Assembly: GCF_019093865.1 (NCBI RefSeq)
Contig: NZ_JABJXD010000013.1
Span: forward strand, 1 to 48,810
DNA from: Lentibacillus saliphilus
GTDB taxonomy: Bacteria > Bacillota > Bacilli > Bacillales > Amphibacillaceae
DNA length: 48,810 bases
Direction: 5' to 3'
The notes below the pieces were generated by a model. The model was not told the DNA's origin and did not search any database. It saw only the letters and a program-made list of their open reading frames with translations. The position numbers were made by a program, and so were the translations under genes. Positions 32,215-40,672 of the stretch are shown here, one piece after another (positions within the stretch are counted from its first letter, which is position 1; every line of letters begins with the position of its first letter).

Positions 32215-33357
32215 TTATGACTTAATCGTCCACTTCGGACTGCGGCCACGCGTGAAAAAGTTATTTCTGGCCTGCTGCTCTTTTATGCGCTGTTGACAAT
32301 TCATATCTGCTGCCTCATTCGTCGTAATCCCTTTGCGCCGCGCTGTATCATAAATGGCGAGAACTGCATCATAGATTGATTCTGTTTTTGCCATGACACG
32401 CTCGGGGTTCGGACCGTACAATTCATCCGCAACCTGAATCAAACCGCCAGCATTTACAATATAGTCAGGTGCGTATAATATACCTTTTTTGTCCAACTGA
32501 TCGGCTTGTGCTTTCGCTTGTAACTGATTATTAGCTGATCCGACGACCGCTTTTACATTTAACCGATTAATTGTCTCATCATTCAAAACGCCACCCATTG
32601 CACAGGGAACGAACACATCAGCTGCCACGTCATATATGGCATCTTTCTCTACTGCATACACAACCCCTGGCAAATCCTTCGTCTGTTCTTGAAGCCGAGC
32701 TACCGTTTCCTCATAAATATCCGTAACGTATATATTTGCCCCAGTCTTAAGCAGATGCTTTGCGACTTTAAAACCGACTTTACCGAGTCCTTGAATCGCA
32801 TAGGTACGTCCCACAAAATCCTTCGTGCCATACAAGAACATATTGGTCGCCTCTAATCCATAAATGACGCCTTTTGCTGTCGGAATAGATGAATCACCGC
32901 CACCGCCATAGACTTCAGGCAATCCGTTAATAAATGGCGTTTCTTTAGCAGCATGAACAAAATCATCCATCGTTGTGCCCATATCTGTCCCTGTATAAAA
33001 ACGGCCATTTAAAGAATCAACAAACTGACCATAGGCACGAAACATAGCTGGGGTTTTATCCTGATTAGGATCACCAATAATGACACCTTTTCCGCCACCA
33101 AAATCGATATCTGTGGCTGCACATTTATACGTCATCCCTTCTGAAAGTCGTAAAACATCGACCAAAGCATCATCAACAGTCTTATAAGGATACATCCGTG
33201 TTCCACCTAGTGCCGGACCAAGTGTCGTATCGTGAATGGCAATAATCGCTTGAAGCCCACTGGCAGGATCGTTGCAAAAGACGATCTGCTCATGGGAAGC
33301 AATCATTTTAAAAATATCACGCGTACTTTCTTGTGGTCGTAACGTCTCAAGCTGCAT
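32215..33357 (-). CDS. pdh: Phenylalanine dehydrogenase-type amino acid dehydrogenase
   Basis: 380 aa, equal to B. sphaericus PheDH (381) and longer than LeuDH (about 364). Glu/Leu/Phe/Val dehydrogenase fold with catalytic Lys78 (GMTYKCA) and Lys90 (DFGGGKG), nucleotide loop GLGKVG near 193, VVGSANNQL and [20 protein letters not shown]. The start ([30 protein letters not shown], in segments) and the end [15 protein letters not shown] are PheDH-like rather than LeuDH-like. Oxidative deamination of Phe or Tyr gives the aryl-pyruvates. Sitting inside the 4-hydroxyphenylacetate operon, it probably supplies 4-hydroxyphenylpyruvate from tyrosine. Exact preference for Phe or Tyr is not decided by sequence. 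Confidence 0.85.
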   Translation of the reverse strand: MQLETLRPQESTRDIFKMIASHEQIVFCNDPASGLQAIIAIHDTTLGPALGGTRMYPYKTVDDALVDVLRLSEGMTYKCAATDIDFGGGKGVIIGDPNQDKTPAMFRAYGQFVDSLNGRFYTGTDMGTTMDDFVHAAKETPFINGLPEVYGGGGDSSIPTAKGVIYGLEATNMFLYGTKDFVGRTYAIQGLGKVGFKVAKHLLKTGANIYVTDIYEETVARLQEQTKDLPGVVYAVEKDAIYDVAADVFVPCAMGGVLNDETINRLNVKAVVGSANNQLQAKAQADQLDKKGILYAPDYIVNAGGLIQVADELYGPNPERVMAKTESIYDAVLAIYDTARRKGITTNEAADMNCQQRIKEQQARNNFFTRGRSPKWTIKS

Positions 33358-33374
33358 GTATCTCCCCCCTTTGA

Positions 33375-33863
33375 TTACACATCAGATGACTTCGCTTGAA
33401 CGGATTCTGTCACCTGATGATACTGTCCGCCATAAAACACTAAAGGATCACCGTCATTGAGGCAGATATCCTTCACCTGTCCGATATATAACAGATGATC
33501 TCCCGCAGTCTTCATGTCATATACATCACATGCTAGTTTAACGATTGCCCCTTCAATCGTTGGCATTCCTGCAAACCATTGGAAATCAATTGAACGGATA
33601 TTGTCACTCTGTCCAGCAAAATAAGCAGACATATCTCGCTGATGATCGTTTAAAATATTGACAGCAAATTGTCCAGAGCCTTGAATATATTGATTTAACG
33701 TTGCCTTTTCATCAACAGAAATGAGGACGAGCTTCGGATTCATCGATACCGACATAAATGCATTAGCCGTCATTCCGCGCACTTCTTCACCGACCTGAGC
33801 CGTTATAATTGTTACCCCAGTCGTAAATTGTCCCATCGCCTTTCTAAATAATCGGTCATCCAC
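33375..33863 (-). CDS. hpaC: Flavin reductase HpaC
   Basis: 162 aa, flavin-reductase-like split-barrel. Start of fold [37 protein letters not shown] (in segments), then [19 protein letters not shown] and a C-terminal [24 protein letters not shown]. It reduces FAD or FMN with NAD(P)H and hands reduced flavin to HpaB, the oxygenase two genes upstream. It lies 17 bases ahead of the PheDH gene and 42 after hpaD. Typical length for HpaC (about 160-170). Confidence 0.9.
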   Translation of the reverse strand: MDDRLFRKAMGQFTTGVTIITAQVGEEVRGMTANAFMSVSMNPKLVLISVDEKATLNQYIQGSGQFAVNILNDHQRDMSAYFAGQSDNIRSIDFQWFAGMPTIEGAIVKLACDVYDMKTAGDHLLYIGQVKDICLNDGDPLVFYGGQYHQVTESVQAKSSDV

Positions 33864-33905
33864 CAGTCAACCGCTCCTTTCTTACGTGCTTAAGTTAGAC
33901 ATCTT

Positions 33906-34889
33906 TTATATGACAAATGTCGGCTTGTGTTGCTTCAATTTACCTGGACTCTGCTCTACTGGCTCTTCTGTCTCAATATTTAAGACATGCGCTGCTTCTT
34001 CAAACCAGCTGTCTGGTGCCGCATGCCCCCAAAACGTTTGTCGCATCGGATCATTAATATCCCAACGTATCGGTTTAAAGTCAGGATCACTCGTCAAATA
34101 ATCTCCGTTATAAAGCTCAATCCGATGGCCGTCAGGATCACGTAAATAAAGGAAAAACGCATTTGAAAGACCGTGTCGTCCCGGGCCACGTTCAATGTGC
34201 GCCCCATAGCCCATTGAGGCAAGAACATCACATGCATGTATGATGGCAAGCGGGTCAGGGAGCCAAAAGCCAACATGGTGAAGACGAGGACCGAGCCCAT
34301 TCATAAACGCCACATCATGTACGGTTTGCTTACGATGAAGCCAAGCAGCCCAAATATCTCCTTCAGGTGTATCGGTATATTCCGAGCAGGCAAAGCCGAG
34401 AACATCTTGATAAAAGTCATACGCCGCTTCCACATCAGGAACCATGCAATTAAAGTGATCAATCCGTTGCACACGTGCCCCTTTGTACATGTCGTACCGT
34501 TGTAGCATGCGCTCGACGCTTTCCATCTCCGAAAAAAACTCCAGAGGCATGCCGCTTATATCCATCACACGAAGCGTCCGTCCTAACGCGTGTTGACGCC
34601 CTTTTTCAAGCCATTTAACAGCGTAGCCTTTTTCAGAAAATATCGCGGCTAGCCGATCAAGGTCAGCATCAGATGACACTTTATATCCAAGTGTCTCAAC
34701 AGCTGGCTGAGCGCTTTTCTTCAACACCAAACTATGATGTGTATGTTCTTCAAGGCCTCTCAAAAATAGGTGTGTGTCATCTGAATCGGTTTCAATAAAT
34801 CCGAGGGCATCAACATAAAATCGGCGTGACGCCTCAAGATCCGTCACATACAACACCGCCCGGGCACAGCGGATAATATTTACGTCCAT
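33906..34889 (-). CDS. hpaD: Homoprotocatechuate (3,4-dihydroxyphenylacetate) 2,3-dioxygenase HpaD
   Basis: 327 aa type I extradiol dioxygenase with two vicinal-oxygen-chelate domains. Likely metal ligands His145 (RIDHFNCMV), His205 (RLHHVGFW) and Glu258 (HRIELYNGDY) match His155, His214 and Glu267 of Brevibacterium HPCD; His191 (VHDVAF) matches its second-sphere His200. The C-terminal lid IRWDINDPMRQTFWGH is also typical. So it resembles the Gram-positive cofactor-type enzyme, not the LigB-type E. coli HpaD. It opens the ring of 3,4-dihydroxyphenylacetate to 5-carboxymethyl-2-hydroxymuconate semialdehyde, the HpaE substrate. Confidence 0.93.
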   Translation of the reverse strand: MDVNIIRCARAVLYVTDLEASRRFYVDALGFIETDSDDTHLFLRGLEEHTHHSLVLKKSAQPAVETLGYKVSSDADLDRLAAIFSEKGYAVKWLEKGRQHALGRTLRVMDISGMPLEFFSEMESVERMLQRYDMYKGARVQRIDHFNCMVPDVEAAYDFYQDVLGFACSEYTDTPEGDIWAAWLHRKQTVHDVAFMNGLGPRLHHVGFWLPDPLAIIHACDVLASMGYGAHIERGPGRHGLSNAFFLYLRDPDGHRIELYNGDYLTSDPDFKPIRWDINDPMRQTFWGHAAPDSWFEEAAHVLNIETEEPVEQSPGKLKQHKPTFVI

Positions 34890-34971
34890 CTATAACATCC
34901 CCCTGTTTTAAAGGAGAGTGGCAAGCCAGCATTCTCCACTCTCCTGTTTTCTTCTTTATACAAACAATTCA

Positions 34972-36429
34972 TCATACTTTAACCCGTGTTTGTTGCAAAA
35001 AGTCCTGAATATACGCCTTAAACGGTTCTTTATCATAGCTGTCAAAATAAGCCATTCCCATTTTAATCGGATCACCGAAAAAGTAATATTCATAGTGTGT
35101 TTGGCGAGATCCAAAAGCACTTAACGTCATATCCCAAGCAAGGCGGAACAATTGGACACGTTCATAGCCCTCAAGATGCTTCCCCTGTAAACCACGGTGG
35201 ATGATCGGACCAATCTGTTCATGTTGAAAATCTGCTTCTGTCGGGATCCCCATTAATCCGGATGCCCCGAGAATTCGGATAATCTCTGCAAGTCGGGGGT
35301 AAACGCGTGGATACCAGTTGCGAGCAGCATTCAAGGCCGTAAAGTCAGGTGTCATCGTGCCAGACGCGTCTATACTGGCGTTATGCTCAGCGCGATATAA
35401 ATGAGAGCGCATCGTTTCAAGCGTCAGCATAATTTCTGTGCCTTTATCCTTCACATGCTGGAACTGATCAATGCCGATTGCATCCATCATGCTTAAGGCG
35501 ACACCAAGGACAAATTCTGTTTTGACAATATTTTTAGCAACAACCTGATGGGCCATATGAACGACAGCGTTTGTTTCGGTAAATGTACGGTTACAAACAG
35601 ATGAATTACCACATACAAATACGCGCTCCCATGGAACGAAGACGTGATCGAATGACACAATTGTGTCGCCTTCTTCAAAACGCGCACCGAGCGGATGGTC
35701 CCAAGGTTTTTTTCCATAGTCAAAAGACTCCCGGCTAATAAATTTAAGTCCTGGGGCGTTGTTTGGAATGGCAAATGCTAATGAATATGGGTCATCTTGT
35801 TCTCCTGATTTTTTAACAGTTGATGGAAATACGAGCAGTTCATCGGTGATGGCACCTTGTGTGGCAAGCAGCCGGATGCCATCGACGATAATGCCGTCCT
35901 CGCGTTCTTCAACAAGGTGGAGTGCGACGTTTGCATCCTTCTGTTCATGCTGCATTTTGGCCCGGTTAACTTGAGGGTGGATGAGTGTGTGGGTTAAGCT
36001 GATATCATTTTCCCGGGCGTATTCATAATAATTTCGGGCATTTTCAGCGAAATAAGGACTTGCTTCAGCAAAAATTCGGTTGTTCGTCCCCATGGCCATG
36101 ACGTCAGCATTTAAATAATCGGGCGAACGCCCCATCATACCGCCACTCGTTTTAGCCCATTCAGTCATCGCTTCTCTGCGTCTAATGAGGTCATCAATCG
36201 TTTTAGGCTGCATAAACGTGATGCCGACTTTTTCACCACTCGTCGGTGAGGTGTAAAGCATCTTGTCCCTCTTTTCATGCTGCAAATCGTAAAGCACAGC
36301 CATAGACTGCACAACATTTTTGAAGGCTGGATGTGTTGTAACGTCTGTGACCTTTTCACCATGAATGTACACATTATTCTGTGCCTCTTTTAACCGTTGA
36401 ATATACTCCGCTCCTGTTTTAGCCGGCAT
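34972..36429 (-). CDS. hpaB: 4-hydroxyphenylacetate 3-monooxygenase, oxygenase component HpaB
   Basis: 485 aa, typical of two-component HpaB (about 480-520). N-terminus MPAKTGAEYIQRLKEAQNNVYIHGEKV, then MMGRSPDYLNA, THTLIHPQVNR and a C-terminal ...LAWDMTLSAFGSRQTHYEYYFFGDP that is standard in the 4-HPA/phenol hydroxylase group. Uses reduced flavin from HpaC to hydroxylate 4-hydroxyphenylacetate to 3,4-dihydroxyphenylacetate. Third gene of the operon, 41 bases after hpaE. A 4-nitrophenol or phenol substrate is conceivable for the family, but the surrounding hpa genes make 4-HPA much more likely. Confidence 0.93.
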   Translation of the reverse strand: MPAKTGAEYIQRLKEAQNNVYIHGEKVTDVTTHPAFKNVVQSMAVLYDLQHEKRDKMLYTSPTSGEKVGITFMQPKTIDDLIRRREAMTEWAKTSGGMMGRSPDYLNADVMAMGTNNRIFAEASPYFAENARNYYEYARENDISLTHTLIHPQVNRAKMQHEQKDANVALHLVEEREDGIIVDGIRLLATQGAITDELLVFPSTVKKSGEQDDPYSLAFAIPNNAPGLKFISRESFDYGKKPWDHPLGARFEEGDTIVSFDHVFVPWERVFVCGNSSVCNRTFTETNAVVHMAHQVVAKNIVKTEFVLGVALSMMDAIGIDQFQHVKDKGTEIMLTLETMRSHLYRAEHNASIDASGTMTPDFTALNAARNWYPRVYPRLAEIIRILGASGLMGIPTEADFQHEQIGPIIHRGLQGKHLEGYERVQLFRLAWDMTLSAFGSRQTHYEYYFFGDPIKMGMAYFDSYDKEPFKAYIQDFLQQTRVKV

Positions 36430-36470
36430 AAATGGTCCCTCCTTGAAAATATATGAGTGTGTTCAATCGT

Positions 36471-37961
36471 TTAATCATGTTTACCAAATTGAGGAATTGG
36501 ATGATCACCAAGTGCAACATGAATCGCTTTCGGCTCGGTATAAAACTCAAGTATCGCGTGATGGCCACCTTCACGACCTATGCCACTTGACTTCATGCCT
36601 CCGAACGGAATGCGTAAATCACGGACATTTTGTGCATTTATCCAAAGCATACCTGCATCGACAGCCTGCGCCACCCGATGTCCTCGTTTTATATCATTCG
36701 TCCAAACATACCCTGCTAAGCCATATTCAACCGCGTTAGCCATATCAATAACGTCTTGTTCAGTGGAAAATTCAATAACAGACATTACAGGGCCAAAGAT
36801 CTCCTCTTGTGATACGCGCATATCGTTCGTTGCGTTTAATAATAGAGTTGGTGGCACAAAATACCCGTCGGACGTTCCAGACGGCTGTTGCCCCTGATAC
36901 ACGTCACACCCTTCTTTCTCAGCCATTTCAATATAACGAGATACCTTTTCAAAATGAGCTTGATCAATCAGTGGCCCCAGCTCCGTTTGGTTATCCATTG
37001 GATCGCCCATCTTTATTTGATCAACACGTTTTTTGAGGGCTTCAGTAAATGTTTGCTTAATGGACGTGTGCACGAACAGACGAGAATTAGCGGTACACCG
37101 TTCTCCGTTAAATGAAAATATTCCCCAAACCGCTGCATCAAGCGCCCGCTCAAAATCCGCATCGTCGAACACGATGATCGGTGATTTGCCCCCGAGCTCC
37201 ATAGATGTTTTCTTTAATGAATCTGCAGCGTTTTTGATAATCGTCTTACCCGTAACAGTTTCACCTGTAAATGAAATCGCTTTCACTTTATCGTTTTGAA
37301 CGAGTGCTGCCCCAGCTGTTTCACCATACCCATGAACAACGTTGAACACGCCTTTAGGTACGCCAGCCGCATCAATAATTTGTGCCAGTTTATTTGCGGA
37401 TAAAGGAGACAATTCTGCTGGTTTTAATACAACTGTATTGCCTGATGCGAGCGCAGGAGCAACCTTCCATGTCGTTAACATAAACGGTGCATTCCACGGT
37501 GTGATCAGCCCAACAGCGCCTAGCGGTTGATAAACCGTATAGTTAATGAAAGCATCGTCAACTTGATACGCATCCCCATGCAAATGGGTTTGCACCATTC
37601 TGGAATAAAAGCGAAAATTCTCAGCCGCACGTGCGACCATCTTTTTGGTTTGAGAGATTGGTAGTCCCGTATCAAGTGATTCCATTACGGCAATGTCTGC
37701 AACAGATTCATCAATTAAATCGGCGATTCGTTCAATGTAAGTCATGCGTTCTTTAAGCGGCATGTGGCCCCATGGTCCAGTCTTAAATGCCGAATCAGCT
37801 GCTTCACATGCCTGTTCTACATCAGCTTGATCACCAGCAGCCACTTGATTGGTGACTTCTTTCGTAAAAGGATTGACATTGTCAAACGTGCGGCCATCGA
37901 CAGCCGGTACAAATGAACCATTCACATACAGCTGGATATTTTCCATTTCGATAGACGTCAA
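36471..37961 (-). CDS. hpaE: 5-carboxymethyl-2-hydroxymuconate semialdehyde dehydrogenase HpaE
   Basis: 496 aa NAD(P)-dependent aldehyde dehydrogenase. ITPWNAPFML (153-162), FTGETVTG cofactor site (231-238), Glu255 in MELGGKSP and nucleophile Cys289 in NGERCTANSR. Length and the C-terminal GGMKSSGIGREGGHHAILEFYTEPKAIHV (in segments) are HpaE-like. Start is TTG 37961, with AGGTGA 4 bases upstream; ATG 37946 is the alternative but has no close ribosome site. Oxidises the ring-fission aldehyde produced by HpaD. It could also act on 4-hydroxyphenylacetaldehyde, which would help link the aryl-pyruvate to the pathway; that is speculation. Confidence 0.9.
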   Translation of the reverse strand: MTSIEMENIQLYVNGSFVPAVDGRTFDNVNPFTKEVTNQVAAGDQADVEQACEAADSAFKTGPWGHMPLKERMTYIERIADLIDESVADIAVMESLDTGLPISQTKKMVARAAENFRFYSRMVQTHLHGDAYQVDDAFINYTVYQPLGAVGLITPWNAPFMLTTWKVAPALASGNTVVLKPAELSPLSANKLAQIIDAAGVPKGVFNVVHGYGETAGAALVQNDKVKAISFTGETVTGKTIIKNAADSLKKTSMELGGKSPIIVFDDADFERALDAAVWGIFSFNGERCTANSRLFVHTSIKQTFTEALKKRVDQIKMGDPMDNQTELGPLIDQAHFEKVSRYIEMAEKEGCDVYQGQQPSGTSDGYFVPPTLLLNATNDMRVSQEEIFGPVMSVIEFSTEQDVIDMANAVEYGLAGYVWTNDIKRGHRVAQAVDAGMLWINAQNVRDLRIPFGGMKSSGIGREGGHHAILEFYTEPKAIHVALGDHPIPQFGKHD

Positions 37962-37991
37962 ATGATCACCTGCTTTTTTGAAAAATTTACG

Positions 37992-38909
37992 CTACCTTTT
38001 TGCTAAATCAAGTAAATGATAGGATTGAAGGACGGTGCGAATTTCATCTTGTATCGCTTCTGAAGGCACATCGAGCGGCTTACGTAAGACTGGTTGTATT
38101 TTGCCCATCATGCCAAGAGCCGCTTTCGCGGGAGCCGGATTTGTATCACGGAATAAAACATCATTGAGTGGCATCATATGATAATGCAAATCCTGCGCCC
38201 CTTCTACATCACCAGCCTCCCATTTATTAAATAGATCAGCTACTTCGGCCGGTGCGACATTCGCTGTTGCACTCACATGACCCGCGCCTCCAATGGCAAG
38301 CATCGGGTAGCACAACACTTCAATACCCGAATACAAGTTAAAATCACGTCCTGCTTTAAGGAGCACCTTGTTCACATGTTCAAAGTCCTTGTTTGATTCC
38401 TTGACGCCAATAATATTCGGACAATCCTTTGCGAGTGCCGCAATTGTATCCGCTTCCAAATTAATCGCTGTACGACCGGGTATGTTGTATAAAATGAGCG
38501 GTATATCAACAGCTTCAGCAATCGTTTTAAAATGTTTGTACAATGCATGCTGATTCGGTTTGTTATAGTACGGCACGATAACAAGTGCACCGTCTGCCCC
38601 CATTTCTTGAGCTGCTTTTGTCAGTCTTAACGCCTCATTATGATTCACTGAACCAGTTCCCGGCACAAATGGAACTCGCTTATTGACTGTTTTACAAGCA
38701 ACCTCCATCACCTGTTCTCGCTCCTCAACAGTCATCGAACTTGGCTCACCAGATGTCCCTGTAACAGATATGCCATGACTCCCTTGATCGATCTGCCAAT
38801 TGATCAACTCCGTAAACTTTTCAAAATCAATCTGTTCTTCCTCATGAAAAGGCGTTATGACAGGCGCAATGGACCCTCTTAGCCGCTGTTTTGCATCAGA
38901 CATATTCAT
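37992..38909 (-). CDS. DapA-family aldolase, probable 2,4-dihydroxyhept-2-ene-1,7-dioate aldolase
   Basis: 305 aa class I (Schiff-base) aldolase of the dihydrodipicolinate synthase superfamily. Schiff-base Lys170 in IIGVKESNKD, Tyr141 in YNIPGRT, GTSGE at 51-55. It heads the hpa operon after a very clear promoter and AAGGAGG. A DapA-like subgroup is known to replace the metal-dependent HpaI aldolase in Gram-positive homoprotocatechuate clusters (the 'HpaI-not-DapA' group), so this gene is likely to make pyruvate and succinate semialdehyde. Its location argues against a lysine-biosynthesis role. No classic HpaI is present in the operon. Confidence 0.8.
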   Translation of the reverse strand: MNMSDAKQRLRGSIAPVITPFHEEEQIDFEKFTELINWQIDQGSHGISVTGTSGEPSSMTVEEREQVMEVACKTVNKRVPFVPGTGSVNHNEALRLTKAAQEMGADGALVIVPYYNKPNQHALYKHFKTIAEAVDIPLILYNIPGRTAINLEADTIAALAKDCPNIIGVKESNKDFEHVNKVLLKAGRDFNLYSGIEVLCYPMLAIGGAGHVSATANVAPAEVADLFNKWEAGDVEGAQDLHYHMMPLNDVLFRDTNPAPAKAALGMMGKIQPVLRKPLDVPSEAIQDEIRTVLQSYHLLDLAKR

Positions 38910-38982
38910 CCTGACTGCCTCCTTTCAAACATTTTTAACCTTTATGGCTATATTAATATTCTGATAATACAAACTTAGGTAG

Positions 38983-39011
38983 ATCATATATGATTTCAGA
39001 TATGATGTCAA
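38983..39011 (-). promoter_or_regulatory. Promoter and operator of the hpa operon
   Basis: On the minus strand TTGACA (39011-39006), 17-base spacer, TATGAT (38988-38983): near-consensus sigma-A promoter. Between and overlapping these hexamers lies an inverted repeat ATCATAT (38983-38989) / ATATGAT (39000-39006). The promoter of the neighbouring GntR gene has the same layout, so this is the likely repressor site. Confidence 0.8.
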
Positions 39012-39104
39012 CCTCGTGATGTATATTTTTTATACTAAGCTTTGACCCTAATAGAGCTGTAGATTGCTATCATCTTCAGTCATCATACCCGCTAAAAGTC
39101 CAAA

Positions 39105-39149
39105 CAAAAATAGCTGATCCACTCATGCTTTCCATAGTGAATCAGCTAT
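39105..39149 (-). terminator. Terminator of the GntR regulator gene
   Basis: ATAGCTGATCCACT (39110-39123) pairs, with one mismatch, with AGTGAATCAGCTAT (39136-39149). Read on the minus strand it is followed by TTTTT (39109-39105). The stem includes the stop codon of the regulator. It keeps regulator transcripts from entering the hpa operon. Confidence 0.85.
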
Positions 39150-39819
39150 CAAAAACGTGTTTGTTCTCTTGATGCTTCATTCGACGTTCTTCAAAATCTT
39201 CTGCTGTACGAAGCTTATGTGCCCGCGCCAAATTTTCTAGCGTTCCAGGAGATGCTCCTGTTTCCAACAAAGTGATAAGCTGATCATGCTCGGCAATTGA
39301 CGCCTTTACGCGGCCTGAATACATCATTGAGCCTGGACCACGAATCGAATCAAGGCGCTGCCATGTTTCTCTGATCATTTTTATTAAGTGTGCATTACCA
39401 CATGCATCGGATATAAGTCGGTGAAATTCGGCATTCAGCTTCGCATACGCCAATATATCAAAGTTTTCCAAAGCCTCCTTCATGAGTGATTGCTTCTCTT
39501 TTAATGAGTCTATCCGTTCCCGCGGAAAGTCAGATGAAGCACATGCAGTTGCATAGCCTTCTAATACAGCTAATGTCTTCAACGTATCTGTGTAGTCCGT
39601 TTCATGGACGGTTGCAACGACTGGACCAATATTCCGTTGATAAACAACGAGTTCTTCAGCTTCAAGCTGTCTAACTGCTTCGCGAATAGGAATTGAACTC
39701 GTCTGCAATTCTTTTGCCAGCTGATCAATGACGAGCCGCTGCCCAGGTGCATATACACGTTCAATAATTCTTGATTTAATAATGCGATAAGCCATTTGCG
39801 TTTTATTCTCTTTCATCAT
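39142..39819 (-). CDS. GntR/FCD-family regulator of the hpa operon
   Basis: 225 aa from ATG 39819. N-terminal winged helix (MAYRIIKSRIIERVYAPGQRLVIDQLAKELQTSSIPIREAVRQLEAEE, in segments) with the GntR pattern, then an all-helical FCD effector domain with AEFHRLI and RAH histidines for metal binding. An in-frame TTG at 39876 would extend it but would put the promoter/operator inside the gene. With the promoter at 39826-39854, transcription should begin at 39819 itself, giving an mRNA with no leader and no ribosome site. It is likely to repress both itself and the hpa promoter. Confidence 0.82.
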   Translation of the reverse strand: MMKENKTQMAYRIIKSRIIERVYAPGQRLVIDQLAKELQTSSIPIREAVRQLEAEELVVYQRNIGPVVATVHETDYTDTLKTLAVLEGYATACASSDFPRERIDSLKEKQSLMKEALENFDILAYAKLNAEFHRLISDACGNAHLIKMIRETWQRLDSIRGPGSMMYSGRVKASIAEHDQLITLLETGASPGTLENLARAHKLRTAEDFEERRMKHQENKHVFDS

Positions 39820-39825
39820 ACGTTG

Positions 39826-39854
39826 ATCATATATAAAATAATATATGAAGTCAA
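39826..39854 (-). promoter_or_regulatory. Promoter and operator of the GntR regulator gene
   Basis: On the minus strand TTGACT (39854-39849), 17-base spacer, TATGAT (39831-39826). An 8-bp inverted repeat TCATATAT (39827-39834) / ATATATGA (39841-39848) fills the spacer and overlaps -10. Base for base it resembles the hpa promoter (TTGACWTCATAT...TATGATC), pointing to autoregulation. Confidence 0.78.
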
Positions 39855-39888
39855 CGGCGATCCTATTAAAAAGCAAAAGGTACCCACT

Positions 39889-40587
39889 CTACTCATGAGC
39901 GTGTGCCTTTTGCGATATATATAGCGTTCCATTTTGTTGAATTTCAGCATAGAGGACATCAGTAATATGTTCTATGCCTTGTTTATGTAGCTCGCGAACA
40001 AGCCAGCCTTCAGTCATATTTAAAGCGGTCAAATTGTCTTTGATGACTTCACCGTCTGAAATAACCTCAGTCGCAATGGGAACTTTATGCTGCTTTCCAA
40101 GTTCAATATTCATATCAAGCTTTGTCACCGGCTGCTTCACATGTTTCTTCATTACAGACAGCTTGCCGTTCGTTTCAAAAATCGCATAATCTACGTCCGC
40201 CATAGAAAAAACCTGCTTTTCTCTAAGCATTGTTTTTAATGATTCTATATCAAGGCGACTTCTCTTTAATGCAGGTTCAATAATTTGACCACCCTTGATG
40301 ACGATTAATGGATCTCCTTTAATGACTTGACTTCCTCGCCGCGATTTAATGTCAATAAAGCCCATTATTAATGTAAATGCACTCCAACCAACGAGCGCAA
40401 TGACGCCATTTCTGATCGACAAATTGTCACTGACGACCAAGTTCGCCCCTAACGAGCCAAGTGCAATCGCCGACACAAAATTAAAAAAGGTCATTTGGCT
40501 AATTTCTTTTCGTCCCATAATACGTGTTAAAAGAAGCATTATAAAAAAACTGAGCGTTAATCGAACAAGCAGCTCTTGTATATCCAT
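39889..40587 (-). CDS. YetF-family membrane protein (DUF421)
   Basis: 232 aa from ATG 40587, with AAGGGTG upstream. Three N-terminal membrane segments (about 5-75) with the family motif LLLTRIMGRKEISQMTFFNFVSAIALGSL (in segments), then soluble YetF domains (KGDPLIVIKGGQIIEPALKRSRLDIESL; IFETNGKLSVMKK). YetF proteins occur in several copies in Bacillus; a link to spore germination has been reported for some, but no general biochemical role is settled. Convergent with nothing; it lies 12 bases upstream of the TTG extension of the GntR gene, on the same strand. Confidence 0.85.
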   Translation of the reverse strand: MDIQELLVRLTLSFFIMLLLTRIMGRKEISQMTFFNFVSAIALGSLGANLVVSDNLSIRNGVIALVGWSAFTLIMGFIDIKSRRGSQVIKGDPLIVIKGGQIIEPALKRSRLDIESLKTMLREKQVFSMADVDYAIFETNGKLSVMKKHVKQPVTKLDMNIELGKQHKVPIATEVISDGEVIKDNLTALNMTEGWLVRELHKQGIEHITDVLYAEIQQNGTLYISQKAHAHE

Positions 40588-40672
40588 ACGCCACACCCTT
40601 GCTTTCGGTTTATATTAATTTTGCGCAGCATTTAGGATAACTATACAAGATCTCGCTCTCCTTTTCTCTATA

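Noticed and set aside
32215-33357. Leucine dehydrogenase
   Set aside because: Length of 380 aa and the N- and C-terminal sequences fit phenylalanine dehydrogenase better.
37992-38909. Dihydrodipicolinate synthase for lysine synthesis
   Set aside because: The fold agrees, but it heads an hpa operon with a catabolic operator, so the HpaI-like aldolase role is preferred.
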